Assembly (NCBI GenBank): GCA_949775045.1
Contig: OX459105.1
Location: forward strand, 10,369,398-10,433,397
Length of the DNA: 64,000 nucleotides
Direction of reading: 5' to 3'
Source of the DNA: Metridium senile
Lineage: Eukaryota; Cnidaria; Anthozoa; Actiniaria; Metridiidae
Every line of letters begins with the position of its first letter. Position 1 is the stretch's first letter. The notes under the pieces are model-generated. The model saw only the letters and a program-made list of their open reading frames with translations. It made no database searches and was not told where the DNA came from. Below are positions 38,626-50,939 of this stretch, one piece after another. Made by a program: the position numbers and the translations under genes.

Positions 38626-39600
38626 AGCTCTAATGAGATACGTCATAGTACTAATGTAAATACTTTCGTTAGCTGTGGACGCAGGGAGTCACTGTGTAAA
38701 AATCAACCGTTGTGTATTCTTTATTATCTGTACATTTCATAACAATGTAACTTCCTCTTAGGTAGCATTATTGTATGCTTGGCTTTCACCTATCACGTGA
38801 CCATATTAAAAGTTCTTAAATTGTCGCTTAAACTGTAAACAATCACTGAATTCATGAGGCACATACTTTATTTAGCAGTGTTAGCAAATATGAGGTCAGA
38901 AGAGTGAATTTGGCAGACTGGTTATCAGAGTCAAGTTATTACTAAAGACTTTTAGTAAGAAATGTATGGCAAAAGCATTTCCGATTGTGTTGATTATATC
39001 ATTAACCAGATCTTTTCTGCGATACAAATAGCAATTTAGGCCACATCAGCATAATGCAAGATGATCAATGTATGATTTGCCAAAATTTGAACGAAAATTG
39101 ACTAATTGTGACCGAATACGGAGCCAGTGAATATGCGCCTTGATTACAGTGAAATGTATGGCGCCGCCATGTTGGTGTCCCAGTGAGGGACACTATCATG
39201 GCGGCCAAATTACCGTGTTTGCCAAAAACCCACAATTTTCAAGAATAATGGCCAAAATGTTATTAATTTGCATAGATATTCCCCTATTATCATTTATATC
39301 AAATGATCGAAACGGCAAAATTGCCCGAAATATTGCACAAATTTCATTCCTTCAAACGCGTGACAAGTGTTGCGTGACTTATTACTTCAACGATATCTCT
39401 TGAATTAAAGGCAGTAAATCGACAAAATCTGGTACGGAGACTCGCTCATGGGTACTGTAAACGATATCGAAAGCACAACTTCATGGAGCCCATAGTTCAA
39501 AGTTAGTATTTTGATGACGTCACGTGAAAGCCAAGAATTGTGCAACGACTTATTAATAAAGATCATGTTTGATATCAGTTAAATCATAAACAACAATTGA
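38626..39600. other. Intergenic, nothing recognised apart from a small palindrome
   Basis: AT-rich sequence without credible exons. A hairpin-prone segment at about 39158-39205 pairs ccgccatgttggtgtccc with gggacactatcatggcgg. Confidence 0.6.
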
Positions 39601-39643
39601 CGAAACATTAATCTTCTTCGGTCACAGAGTCGATCACGAATGT

Positions 39644-39809
39644 CAGGGACGGATCCAGAAATTTGTCAGGGGTGCAAATCACGGGCTCTTAAAGTGTTAG
39701 GAGGTGTCCGGTCCCTAAATGTCTTAAAAACATAGGGGTATTTGCGGCGCTAGCGGGGGTGTCCGGTGTCTGAAGGGACACCCCCCAAGATCCGCCCCTG
39801 AATGTATAC
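39644..39809. mobile_element. MITE with CAGGGRCGGATCCAG ends, copy 1
   Basis: The left end cagggacggatccagaaatt and right end gatccgcccctg form inverted termini; aatgt on both sides may be part of the target duplication. The ends match a widespread hAT-like MITE type. Copy 2 is at 57243-57388. Confidence 0.65.
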
Positions 39810-40991
39810 GGCAGGACGTCGAAAAGTTGTGGTACGTATATCTACGCCGTTTCAGATCACTACAATTGTTTATAGAGATGTGAATTTATTTTTTATAGAA
39901 AACAAAAACGAAATGTTGAGGCTTTTACGGCTGATTTCCTCGTTGAACTGTAGTTGAAGCAATCTTTTGAAAACTTTCACTATAAATAAACTTTATCTAT
40001 TGGAGATTCAACATGCGATTTTTTAGCTCAAACTTTCCATATTCAATTTCAAAGTTTTGAGAAAATCGTCCGGTAATGTTGCATACCGACATAAGCGATG
40101 TTTGTGTTGCATACCAATGTTTAGATTATAACCTACTTGCTCTCTTTTCGCTGGGAGCCCAAAATCCGGAAAAATATATATTTACGGAAGACTGTTTTTT
40201 TTTACACAAATTTGTTTATCGTTGCCGTTATAGAAACGCCACTTAATTAACATAAAAAGCGCGTTGTTGAGAACTGATATCTGCTAAAAATTTGAAAGCA
40301 CGATATTTTATCAGCAGTTTAATAAAGGCAAGTGTGACCGAATTGTAACTACTGGGAACCACCTTAAGAGTCAGCATGTTGTACTAAAATAGGTGAGCAG
40401 GTTCTTCACCAGTCATTAGAATTACTAGTAACGAGAGTAAAACATGAAATACAATATCCAAAATAACTTTAAGAACTAATACAGTTAATGTCATTAACAT
40501 TGTTAAACATTAATTCATTTCATAATTCTGATTTAATTCCATGTTCGTTGTTACTCATTATATAGTTAAAAATTGAAATTTCAACTTCTGAAAAACGTGT
40601 CTTCACAACTTTACTTGTTGTAGTGTAAATGAGTCTACTTTGCGTGGACAACGCAATTAAAATATTGTCTGTAAATTTCTTTCAAATTATTCAGGTCTTA
40701 TTTGTATAAAAATGTTAACAGCACATATTACCGTACACATACTTCTTTGCATTATATATACTAATTGTTTTATTTCAACAAGAGTGTTTAATATAAGGAT
40801 TTTATATAAGCATAATCTTCCCGATTAGTAGGGCCATTGGTGCCTAGCTATAAGCTATGAGACTTTAATACAGTTTATTATTATTATTATTGAAATGAAT
40901 AAACTGAAACGTGTATAAAGTATTCACATCCTTTCCCTTTCTGAGTACTATTATTATATGCTGCTATTAATATATACAACGCTTTGTTCAT

Positions 40992-41300
40992 TTACAGCCA
41001 AAGGACATGAAGCGTGCCCGTCGTCTAGATTGTGTTATTTGTTTTATTATTCGATTCTTGACTTCATTCTTCGTTTTCCAGAATTCCATTCAAGTATTCA
41101 AAAACTAAATGAAACCTCTTTAAATCTCACAGAATAATCAGACTTATTATCTATATTAATAATAGTATCAATTATTTTTGATATCATAATTATTCATATT
41201 AATTTTGAGAAGTTTGAAAAACGAAGAATGAAGTCAAAAATCGAATAATGAAATGAATAATGCAGCCTAGACGGGCACGCTTCATGTCCTTTGACTGTAA
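40992..41300. mobile_element. 309-bp MITE with ~85-bp arms
   Basis: The left arm, ttacagccaaaggacatgaa then gcgtgcccgtc, and the right arm, ending ttcatgtcctttgactgtaa, pair over about 85 bases including tcattcttcgtttt. Less than 140 bases separate the arms. Confidence 0.8.
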
Positions 41301-41536
41301 GCATTTCGCATTTTTAAACAGTGTTTTTTTATATTTAATTAGTTTGAAAACTAAACATACTCTGTGCGTACTTATTCCCCTGTGCAGAGGAGTTTATTTT
41401 AGTTGTATTTTGATTTTCTTGGTTGTTGTGATCGTTTCCATACATTCTGTGATAATAAAAACCCATGTCTTCCGCGGTGTATCAATCTTATGCACACTTT
41501 TAATTTCATTATGTTGATATTAACTTGACAATCAAA

Positions 41537-41792
41537 AGGGACGGACCATTAGATATTTGAAGGGGGAGGGGAAGGGAGGGGGTATTAACCAAATCAAAAA
41601 ATGGAGTACATCTTGAACCTTAAAAAAATATAGTACACATAAAAAAGAACAGAACATTAAATAGTATCATGCAAAGCTATATAACGAATCCTGCATAGAC
41701 TTGAGGATAAAATAGATGAGATGCGCCAACAAACAGCTCCAATGCCCCCTCCCCTCCCCTCCCCCATCCAAAATAATTTTTAGTCCGTCCCT
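41537..41792. mobile_element. MITE with AGGGACGGACCATTA ends
   Basis: The end agggacggaccattagatat at 41537 and its inverted copy tagtccgtccct ending 41792 bracket G-rich and C-rich stretches that also pair. It lies 43 bases downstream of the stop codon of gene A and may reach into its 3' untranslated region. Confidence 0.7.
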
Positions 41793-41834
41793 AACGAATG
41801 TTTTGTGTTTCTTTCACAGCTCATCGTCGTTGTG

Positions 41835-44800
41835 CTAATGTAGACCGCCCATTGGGTTGATCATAAGCGGAACACAAACCAATTTTAATCGTGAGTGTAA
41901 ATTTCGTGCGAGAATTTCAAGTTCAACTTGGTCGAGTTCATCAATTAATAGCATAATAGATTTTAAAACACGATGACCTTCCACAGGGGGAATAGGGTCG
42001 GAGTCCATTGGCGGTTTAGTGGGCTCCTTTAAAGTCATTGTTTCTAAAGGCAGGGGTAAGGGAGCAGGGGTCGAGCCGAGGTGGACCTCAGGTCCTTTGG
42101 GAAGGAGCTCTTCTTTCTTGTTGGGATGTTGTTCTTGAGGAGTTGAGCTAGCTGGTTCTGTATCTTGTGGCTTTGGTAAATACTCCTTCTTCACTTCGTT
42201 CATATTAATCCCTTCCAAAGCATCGTAATGTTGTGTAGAAATTTCAACTTCATTTTCGTTCTCGATCTTTGGAGGGCCTTCAATGCTGTCACTTGAGGCA
42301 TCTCCGAGGGAATTCTTTTCTCTAGTGTATCTATTCTCATCAATCTCCTCATCAGGCTGGTAATTGGCTTCCAAAGAAGAAATCACTTCCTTATTTAGAT
42401 TTTTTTGTGATAACCAATTGGTTCCCGTTTTCCAGGATTTAAGCTCAGTTATTCCATCCCCAACAACGTTCATCCACGTATGAGCTATCCATTTATCTCC
42501 TTTTTGGACTTGACATTCGCCTACTAAAGATCTAGGATCCAATGCACTGGACCATTGACTTGATTTATCGTAGAGATGGTTATAAAATACAATAGCTGTA
42601 CCAGCCTTTGGTTTGACAATTACATTTGAGTTGGAACAGTGTTTCACCATGTTGCACTTTGTGTAATCTTTTGTCCAAACCTAAAAAATTGAATGATAAT
42701 AAAATTAGTAAATATTCAAAATGGTTGTAAGCTGAAGCAATTTTATATATACTGTATTTACTCGAATAAGTGCCGCGGCGGTTATTAAATTTTTCTCGTT
42801 CTCACTATCTCATTCTTGATCAGAACTACGAATATTTGGGAGATAACTTTTAAGTTATTAAAATGGGCGAGCGGTGAAATAAAATTACTTTAAACTGAAG
42901 AATAAAGCTTTTGATTATAAAAATATATTTTAATTATAAATGCTGTTCTATCGGTAGCGTTATAGCGTTTAAGTGCGGCGCTTATTCGAGGGCGGCGCTT
43001 ATTCGAGTAAATATACGGTAACGATTATTTTAGTTAATTAGTTAGCGGCCATTATGACAAAGGTCTATATTGATATACGTTACCTCCCACTTATATGTGC
43101 TGTTGTCTGCAACTGGAAAAGCCAGTTCTCCACCACTTTCTACATCATTCAAGAACACTGTTAAAGTAAGATATCTGCAGAACCTGCAATTCTTCATGCC
43201 GTACACACAGCATGGTAATTCTGTGTTGATCACCTCTGAATCATGATGGCAATGGTAGTGTCCTTTTTCTTTATAGTGAACAACCTAAGTGATCATAATA
43301 AGAATTTGTGTTAATAATCTCTATAATTTTAAATTTTAATATGCATGTTTGAGTTCAACTGAAAATGAAAAGAAAAGAAATGGCCATGGTGTGTATTGTG
43401 GCAATTTTACAGTGCGGACACACTAACTGGGCCCACCTGAACAAAACTGTATTACAACCAATATCAAAACTACGAACAATTTATTAAAAAGTGCAAAACC
43501 TTGTACAAAATATCATCCGAGTTATTAACGCTGATTGGTTTAGTCGAATTTTATCGGGGAATCGATTGTCTGTAGGTCGATTGTGATTGTGACAGTTTTG
43601 TTCAGGTGGGCTGTGTCCGCACTGTAAGATATTGAGATTGAAATCTTACCAGTTAACTTAGTCCTCGGGCTCAACTTTTATATGTACAATTTAAATACGA
43701 ATATTTGTATATACACCTAATTTCAAGAACGTTGTCCTTAATTTTTGTAATTTAGTGGGAAAGGATTTACAGTGCTGCTAATTCAACCGGGGCCACCTCA
43801 AGTTTATTAGCCAATCACGTTTGAGCTTAAGAACAAAAGATATCTACTTTGTCTCCTTATCAGCCAATCAAATTATAGGCGCGAATTGACTTGACGGATC
43901 GTCTATGTCTGGTTCTTTTGTTCTTAAGCTCAAACGTGATTGGCTAATAAACTCGGGGTGGCCCCGGTTGAATTAGCAGCACTGTAATTAAAAGACAAAC
44001 GAAAATCACTCAGTTTTATTGTTATTTTTTTGTTATTAAATGCTAATGTTCTTTTTCATGTGACAACATTCTTGCAATTAGGTGTACATGGTAATTAATA
44101 TATTGTACAGTGGAACCCCGTTAATAAGACCACCGAAGGGACAGCCCTAAAGTGGCCGTATTAACGGGGTGGCCGCATTAAGTGGGTAAATTTTATAGAA
44201 AATGTATGGACATGCATTTCGTTTGGACATAAAAAACTGGCTGCAATAACGGGGTGCCTGTATTAAGCGGGTGGCCTTAAGGCGGGGTTCCACTGTTTTT
44301 GTTATACTTTACTCAGTAATAGTTTGATTAGCAATGAGGGATTCACCTGAAGAGGTTCGCTGTCTTCGATTAGTTTGCTGGGAAGTTTTGTTATCTTTGC
44401 AATTCTGTTATAAAAAGAAAATTAATATATAGCAATGTTCCAGCTCTTAGAAAGAACCAGGACAAATAAGTTAGAAATATCTAATCTAATCAGTGCACCC
44501 AGAGTTCTAGCAAAATTGGACCTGAAAATGAAGGCAGATAAAACGTGAGATAAAACGTAACATATATTATGGCCATCAATCAATGATGGTGTGGTGTGGT
44601 GTGGTGTGGTGTGGTGTGGTGTGGTGTGGTGTGGTGTGGTGTGGTGTGGTGTGGTGTGGTGTGGTGTGGTGTGGTGTGGTGTGGTGTGGTGTGGTGTGGT
44701 GTGGTGTGGTGTGGTGTGGTGTGGTGTGGTGTGGTGTGGTGTGGTGTGGTGTGGTGTGGTGTGGTGTGGTGTGGTGTGGTGTGGTGTGGTGTGGTGTGGT

Positions 44801-47800
44801 GTGGTGTGGTGTGGTGTGGTGTGGTGTGGTGTGGTGTGGTGTGGTGTGGTGTGGTGTGGTGTGGTGTGGTGTGGTGTGGTGTGGTGTGGTGTGGTGTGGT
44901 GTGGTGTGGTGTGGTGTGGTGTGGTGTGGTGTGGTGTGGTGTGGTGTGGTGTGGTGTGGTGTGGTGTGGTGTGGTGTGGTGTGGTGTGGTGTGGTGTGGT
45001 GTGGTGTGGTGTGGTGTGGTGTGGTGTGGTGTGGTGTGGTGTGGTGTGGTGTGGTGTGGTGTGGTGTGGTGTGGTGTGGTGTGGTGTGGTGTGGTGTGGT
45101 GTGGTGTGGTGTGGTGTGGTGTGGTGTGGTGTGGTGTGGTGTGGTGTGGTGTGGTGTGGTGTGGTGTGGTGTGGTGTGGTGTGGTGTGGTGTGGTGTGGT
45201 GTGGTGTGGTGTCTCCATTGCGATGTGGTGTAGCGTACTGTACTGAAAAGTGTAAATATTGAGCCAAGGGATATGCTTCCTGATTCAAAAACTGAAGTCA
45301 TGAATACATTTAGCAGAAATATCATGCCTGCAGGTGCTTTATTGGTTAAAAAGACGAACCATACCGTTCATGGTAGTCTTCAAATAGACCTTCATATTTA
45401 AGTAGCTCGTCTTCATCGTGCCACAGCCATGCCTGTTGACTATGTCTGCTACGATGTGGTGTCTGTGTCTGACGGAATTGATCAAAGAACATCTTTATTG
45501 CATCTGCAGTGACTTCTTTGAATTCTTCGAAATTCATTTTGCCTTTAAAAAAAAATAATCATCAATGCAAAAGTCAAATAGCAGTGGTCGACATTCATTT
45601 GTAGAATCTGAGTGTACTAATGAAATAAAGTGGAACCCCGGCCATCGAAGAGACAGCCCCAAAATGGCCGTATTAACGGGGTGGCCGTATTAAGCGGGTA
45701 AATTTTATAGCAAATGTATGGGCATGCATTTCGTGGAGACCTAATGACTGCCCGCAATAACGGGGTGGCCGTATTAAGCGGGTGGCCGTAAGACGGGGTT
45801 CCACTGTTATCGGATCAAAACGCGTAAAAGCATAAAATCAAAGTGAGCTACGTTACAACGAGTAAACATGCAGAAGTGTAAGATAGAAGCTCTAAAAGCT
45901 AAATTGACAGGGAATGAATCCTGTTATTCAAAGATTATTTCATAACTAGTTTAGATTAATTATCCGGGGCTCCTGTGTCAGCCATGGCTGCACATTGACA
46001 CAGGAAGTACCTAACTAACATAAGATTTGTGCGAACCAACCAATTCAATAGTGGACAAAATCAGTTAAAGGCCCAGTATCGACCGGGATGCTTTGCGGCC
46101 GTTTGTTTTTGTTTTGAAATAGCGTTATTGTTAAATGGCGCTCTCTAATTGGCCAAAAACCACGTGAGTTCAAAGTCCATGGCCGTACGGAGATACGAAA
46201 AATATCACATATCAACAGACATGAAAGTAGCGAGCTCTTTGAGCGAACCTTTGAGCTTTTGAGTGTTTCTGAATATCCTTAAATGCATCCCTGAGAAGAA
46301 AACTATCGTGTAATAGTATGCGGTGAATATAATAAAGAATTGGGCATGGTATGTTATGTGTATTTCTGTTGTATTATCAAAGTAACGATATTGATCAACT
46401 CGATTTGTCCGCTTTGTTATTATTAAGCAATCGTTCTAGTAAAAATATGTTTAAGAAAGTTGAGCTCCAAATATAAAGTTAATAAGTATTTTTAATGTCC
46501 ATAGTATATTATCGTCTCGTCTGAGCAGCTCTATGGCATATTTTAACTGCTAGTCCGTGGATCGGAATGAGATGCCTGCGAAGCGGCCGAGTTGATTGTA
46601 ATCTACTCAAACATACTCAAACATCAAAGCTTGTTATTTACATCTATTTACGGAAAATATACAAAATATTGCGGCACAGATGTTGTAAAATACATAGAGA
46701 ACTTAAATACAGTGAAATGTTTTGAAATAATAGCATGATTACTTAGGATTATTTGGATTGAGAAGGCATTGTGAACTTTGATAATTTCGTGATACACGAA
46801 ATTAGGTCGAGGCACGCAAAGCATCCCGGTCGATACTGGGCCTTTAAATATTTGCAGAGAAAGCTAGGGCTTATTTTATTCTAAAAACTTGATAGGCGCC
46901 AATCTAGCAAATCTCTATCATACAAAAATCTAAATGATTTTAAAACACGTACCGTCGTTATCTTTGTCGATTGCAAGTTCCTGAAACCTGTAAATCATTG
47001 ATAAAACATTGATGTTAATAAGCAATCTATAGATATATCACTTTGGAAATGATAACATAAATACGTTGAAAAAATGCGATAATGTACATGGTGGGATCGT
47101 GAGATTGCAGTGTTTTAAACGAGGGCTAGTGTGTATATGTAATTTAAAATGAAGGTGTTGATGGGGATGTTTACGATGATTAAGGTGATGAAGAAGGTGA
47201 TATGAAAATTTGCCACGAGGGGCTAGGAGGGGACTGGGTACTAGTTTCCAGAATTAATGCAATTAATAAATAAACTACATAACATGAATAAGCATATTAA
47301 AATATACCATATCACAAACATCGATGCTATTTGGTTGTATATTTTTATTGCAATAGTCTCTCAAAGATCCATAAAATTACAAGGGAATGTACAGGTATGG
47401 TTTGGAGGGACCAAACTATACATTTCTTTTTGAGTATTCACATATCTAAAAGGCAGCTCCTTGGTCATTATTCAACATAATATAATGTAACTCTGCAAAC
47501 TTGTATATTTTGATGTGCTCTTTCATTCTATCGGCTATATTTCTTAATTGCATTAAATCTAGAAACTAGTATCCAGTCCCCTCCTCGCCCCACCTCATTT
47601 AGAACATGGCCAATAGTACATAAATACATAAAACACAAACCAGTCTTACATTTTCTTGATATCATCTTCTGTGAGATACAAGTCGCTATTCCCTCGCAGC
47701 ATCAACATCTTAAAGTATAAATTGCATTTTTCAATGTTAAATTTTATTATTTTCCAGCTTTAAGAGACTCTCTGAAAGAATCTCTGATAGCATCGGAATT

Positions 47801-50800
47801 CTAGACCCAATTATTTCTTCCATACCCTTAACTTTTGATTATATATAGTAAAACAAAATCCTAGAGGTTACTAGCACTTTTTAAAAAGTAATAATCCGTC
47901 TTCGGATGCTGTTGCACAAGATTTATACACCTATTTCAAAAATCGTTGTCGCAGCCGAACGTAAAGACTACACTCTGAAGCCTGCAAAGAATGTCGGTAA
48001 CATGAATATAAATTGTTGGTTTATTACTCGATTTTTCAATAAATATTTGTTTCATCATCTACTACAGCTAGTTGCTGGTCATATAACACAAACACGCACA
48101 AGCAAAAATATGCTATGAATAAATCGAGAAGAGAAAAAAATACCGACATCCTTTGTACGCTTCAGAGTGTGGACTATTAGCTTTGCTTGAAAAAAGAAGA
48201 AACAACCCTCCTGCAATAAGGTTTTGTAAGTAATATGACAACCTACCTCATCTGCTTCAACAAAGCCATCGTTGTTGTTATCCCAATGATTAAAAACTTC
48301 CTGAGTTGTGTCGTTTACAAATTTCCTCTTGTCTTTGAGAACAGGACTATCTGCCATGCCCTTCTTTGTAGCCATTTCTATGACTAACTCGCACTCATCG
48401 GGAGAGAAGAAGTTTGGGATTTCTACAGCCACAACAACCATAGTATAGTGTTATCATTGCTATCATTGGTATTTTCATATACACCTATTTCAAAAATCGT
48501 TGTCGCAGCCGAAGCTACAGTCCACAATCTGAAGCCGGCAAAGGATGTCGGTTATATGGACTTAATTTATGATATATTGCAAGTTTTTAAAGAAACATTT
48601 ATATTTATATCTACTACAACAACAATTTGTTATGGTCATATAACACAAACACGTACAACCAAAATATGCTATGAATAGATCGATAACGAGAGACGACATA
48701 CCGACATCCTTTGCAGACTTTAGAGTGTGGACTGTGGCTTTGTTTGCGACAACGATTTTTGAAATAGGTATATACACATATTTCCAAAATCGTTGTCTCA
48801 TTCGAAGCTGCAGTCCAAACTCTGAAGCCTGCAAAGGATGTCAATTATTCTTCTCTTTTTAGCGATTTATTCATTGCATATTTTGGTTGTACGTGTATGT
48901 GTCATGACCATAACAAGTTGTTGCAGTGGTAGACGATAAACCAAACGAGTAATAAATCATAAATTATGTTCATGTTACCGACATCCTTTGCAGGCTTCAG
49001 AGTGTGGACTGTAGCTTCGGCTGGGATGACGATTTTTGATACAGAACCAATTATACCATGTAATATCGACCACAGAATCACCATCAACACCATTATTATA
49101 ATTATTATCATCATCACTGACATCACGATAAAATATGATGATTATCATTGTTATTAACATCACCACAATATTCATCATAATTGCTTGTCTTTAATAATAA
49201 TCATCATCATCAGTCGTCATCATAATCCCTAACATCACGACAAAATATGATGATCATCATTGTTATTAACATCACCACTACAATAATAATTATAATTGCC
49301 TGTCTTTAATAATAATCATCATCATCAGTCGTCATCATAATCCCTAACATCACGATAAAATATGATGATCATCATTGTTATTAACATCACCACTACAATA
49401 ATAATTATAATTGCCTGTTGTTAATATAATCATCATCGTGATCATCCCCATAATCATCGTCTTCAACATTATCATGAGCATCATCACCATCATTATCGTC
49501 GCTATCATATCATCATCATCATCCATCATATAGGAATCAAATGTATGTGTAATAATAATAAAAATTAAGAGCTAATCAACAAATAAGATCACAATTGCAT
49601 AAGCATCGATAGGACACAAAAGAAAATAAATCCAGATTCATCAAAAGTAAAAGACCTGCATGGATGTAATTACATAAATTGAGCTAATATGAGCATTTTC
49701 TTACCAAATATTGGTGGGGCTAAACTTAATGTTCGCATCGTAAGTGTCTTTTCTTCAGATAATTGAACAGTTTGTTCATATCCAACCTAATACATAAAAT
49801 ACAAATTACTAGTCAAGGTACCCGTGTACTACTTTTACATTTATTGTTATTTTACCCTAAATTCTTTTGACAGGAGGTACGCTTGGGTAGAGTTCTACTT
49901 TTTTGGCGAATATTTTGAGCGCAAAAAATCGAGTCTGCACAGCAGGCTAACGCTTGGGCTGCTCTTTTTAATGGTTGGGCTCCCTGGGGTGTCAATGATA
50001 ATCCAAGATGGCGGCCGAGGTGAGATCGCTGCGAGACGACTTTGATTTCTAGTTTTGCAAGCATTTAATTTCTCGTTCCAATTTACCCCCTATTTCACCA
50101 ACGATTACCTGTTCTTAGCATTTGTGCAATTCGTTTGGTGGCACAGTGGGCGGGCACGTTGAACTTGCAATGATTGAAACACGTGAATAATTGTCCGTCA
50201 AGGTATTAAAAGGACTCTATCATTACAAGCTCAACGTTTGTCAAATTAAGGCCTGGTTACCTTTCAAGATGGCGCAGGGACTGTGAAGGATACTATAAGC
50301 TAAAATTCTGAATTAGAAAAACTATTTTGCAAAGTAAATTTCAAAACGGATGCGGGCCGACACAGCCATAACGGGCCGACTAAGCAGCATCATAGTATGA
50401 TAAATATTGCTATAGCTAGTGATGGTATGTTTAATTGATCCAGGCCAGATCGCACGCAGTCTTGCTTGAATGAGCACATGACAGTGTGGGTTTAACAAGA
50501 ATTATCAGTCTGTTCTGTTTATTATTCAACAAATAAAACAAGCGTACCATTACGTAAAATATGTTACAAACTTATTTCTTGATTTTCAAAACAATTCTTT
50601 ACAAAATTAATGGATAATTTTGAAGAGAATTTTGAACTCATATTTATCAATATCGAAAATTATAAAACTATACGATAAACGAAGAACTTGAAAGTTTCAT
50701 TATCCAGTTTAATAAAAAAGATTATTTTAAGGTTAAACAGCAATTCAAATATAACTCACCTTAATGGGGTTGATGTACGGTAAAGCTAGTCGTGTTATTC

Positions 50801-50939
50801 CTTTGCTACATTTATCTTTGTCTTTAGTATCTCCATTGCAATCATTTGACGATAAAACAGTTTCTGTTGCTTTTACAAAAACGAACATAAAACATAGTAA
50901 AAAGACTACAAAAAGAAGAGATTTCTTACTGTAATTCAT
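41835..50939 (-). CDS. P4HTM-like prolyl 4-hydroxylase paralogue A, distal iron-binding His replaced by Val
   Basis: Nine coding exons: 50939-50760, 49786-49705, 48422-48247, 47708-47650, 46987-46953, 45542-45365, 44404-44347, 43284-43084, 42680-41835; 1815 nt, 604 residues, phases all consistent. It opens with a signal peptide, MNYSKKSLLFVVFLLCFMFV. Exon 3 has IPNFFSPDECELVIEMA and the EF-hand loop DNNNDGFVEADE; exons 5-6 hold a second loop, AIDKDNDGKMNFEEF. The dioxygenase core has GHYHCHHDSE (H269, D271 intact) and GGELAFPVADN. The second iron ligand, expected in L-H-G-x-C, is LVGEC (Val376); the 2-oxoglutarate Lys386 is kept. Family role: ER prolyl 4-hydroxylation with Fe2+ and 2-oxoglutarate. 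Loss of one ligand predicts weak or no hydroxylase activity. An acidic, proline-rich tail and a C-terminal segment shared with gene B follow. Confidence 0.9.
42750..43020. mobile_element. MITE with TACYGTATTTACTCGAATAAG ends, copy 1
   Basis: The left end tactgtatttactcgaataa and right end gcttattcgagtaaatatac with cggta form inverted repeats containing the gcgccgc block. Copy 2 is at 56084-56330 in the opposite orientation, with the same interior (accgctcgcccatt; ttcttcagttcaaagtaatt). It lies in intron 8 of gene A. Confidence 0.85.
43407..43627. mobile_element. MITE with TTACAGTGCGGACACA ends
   Basis: Inverted ends ttacagtgcggacac and gtgtccgcactgtaa, continuing through gggcccacctgaacaaaact on the left and its complement on the right. 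It shares the outermost ttacagtgc with the next MITE at 43767, so both may use one transposase. Confidence 0.8.
43767..43987. mobile_element. 221-bp palindromic MITE with TTACAGTGCTGCTAATTCAA ends
   Basis: The arms of about 75 bases pair ttacagtgctgctaattcaa with the complement ending at 43987, continuing through ccggggccacc and caatcacgtttgagcttaag. It lies in the same intron of gene A as the neighbouring related MITE, 140 bases apart. Confidence 0.85.
44108..44295. mobile_element. MITE with CAGTGGAACCCCG ends, copy 1
   Basis: Ends cagtggaaccccgttaata and ggcggggttccactg, with several internal ggccgtattaacggggtg blocks. Copy 2 is at 45628-45806; a half copy starts at 51769 and an end fragment lies at 57104-57123. 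CAGTGGAACC termini with TA at the left flank fit Tigger/pogo-type elements. Confidence 0.85.
44587..45211. repeat. Pure (GTGGT)n array, about 125 copies
   Basis: An uninterrupted pentanucleotide repeat of about 625 bases in intron 6 of gene A, G/T-only on the plus strand. All reading frames stay open, giving artificial Val-Trp-Cys-Gly or His-Thr-Thr-Pro proteins. The related motif gtggagtggagtgg occurs at 61630 and (gtgat)n at 25395. The true length may differ from the assembly. Confidence 0.97.
45628..45806. mobile_element. MITE with CAGTGGAACCCCG ends, copy 2
   Basis: It starts agtggaaccccggccatcga and ends gacggggttccactg. The interior ggtaaattttatagcaaatg matches copy 1. It lies in intron 5 of gene A, about 90 bases from exon 6. 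Confidence 0.85.
46069..46843. mobile_element. 775-bp TTAA-flanked element with 28-bp ends
   Basis: The ends aggcccagtatcgaccggga continuing tgctttgc, and the exact inverse ending at 46843, are flanked by TTAA (46065-46068 and 46844-46847). The target site suits piggyBac. The interior has no transposase. It lies in intron 5 of gene A, 110 bases from exon 5. Confidence 0.8.
47924..48190. mobile_element. MITE family X, copy 2 (right arm shortened)
   Basis: The left arm tatacacctatttcaaaaat to gcaaagaatgtcggtaac is complete. The right arm starts accgacatcctttgtacgct and breaks off after ggactattagctttgcttga. It lies in intron 3 of gene A, between exons 4 and 3. Confidence 0.8.
48478..48775. mobile_element. 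MITE family X, copy 3
   Basis: Complete: left arm tatacacctatttcaaaaat, right arm ending acgatttttgaaataggtat. It shares its right edge with copy 4. It begins about 55 bases upstream of exon 3 of gene A, inside intron 2. Confidence 0.85.
48771..49047. mobile_element. MITE family X, copy 4, abutting copy 3
   Basis: It starts tatacacatatttccaaaat and ends gctgggatgacgatttttga, with more changes than copy 3. The two elements touch at a common tatatacac, which suggests insertion of one next to the end of the other. Confidence 0.8.
49075..49530. repeat. ATC-rich repeat with a ~118-bp tandem unit
   Basis: Apart from short catcat repeats, a block with attataattgcctgtcttta and gtcgtcatcataatccctaa and the following aaaatatgatgatcatcatt is repeated about three times from 49160 to 49410. 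It lies in intron 2 of gene A. Confidence 0.8.
50145..50292. mobile_element. Short palindromic MITE, family R copy 2
   Basis: Arms gcacgttgaacttgcaatga and attacaagctcaacgtttgt fold into a hairpin of about 80 bases. The flank ttcaagatggcgcagggact matches copy 1 near 9660 (opposite strand). It lies in intron 1 of gene A. Confidence 0.65.

Noticed and set aside
44422..45325. Long open frames on both strands (repeats of His-Thr-Thr-Pro or Val-Trp-Cys-Gly)
   Set aside because: They are translations of the pure (GTGGT)n array, which has no stop codon in any frame.
48079..48441. Open frame starting MVVVAVEIPNFF
   Set aside because: The first six codons lie before the acceptor at 48423-48424; the real exon is 48422-48247.
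49852..50064. 70-residue minus-strand frame with PLKRAAQALACCADSIFCAQ
   Set aside because: It lies in a repeat-like stretch of gene A intron 1 containing aagatggcggccgaggt, with no motif and no splice support.
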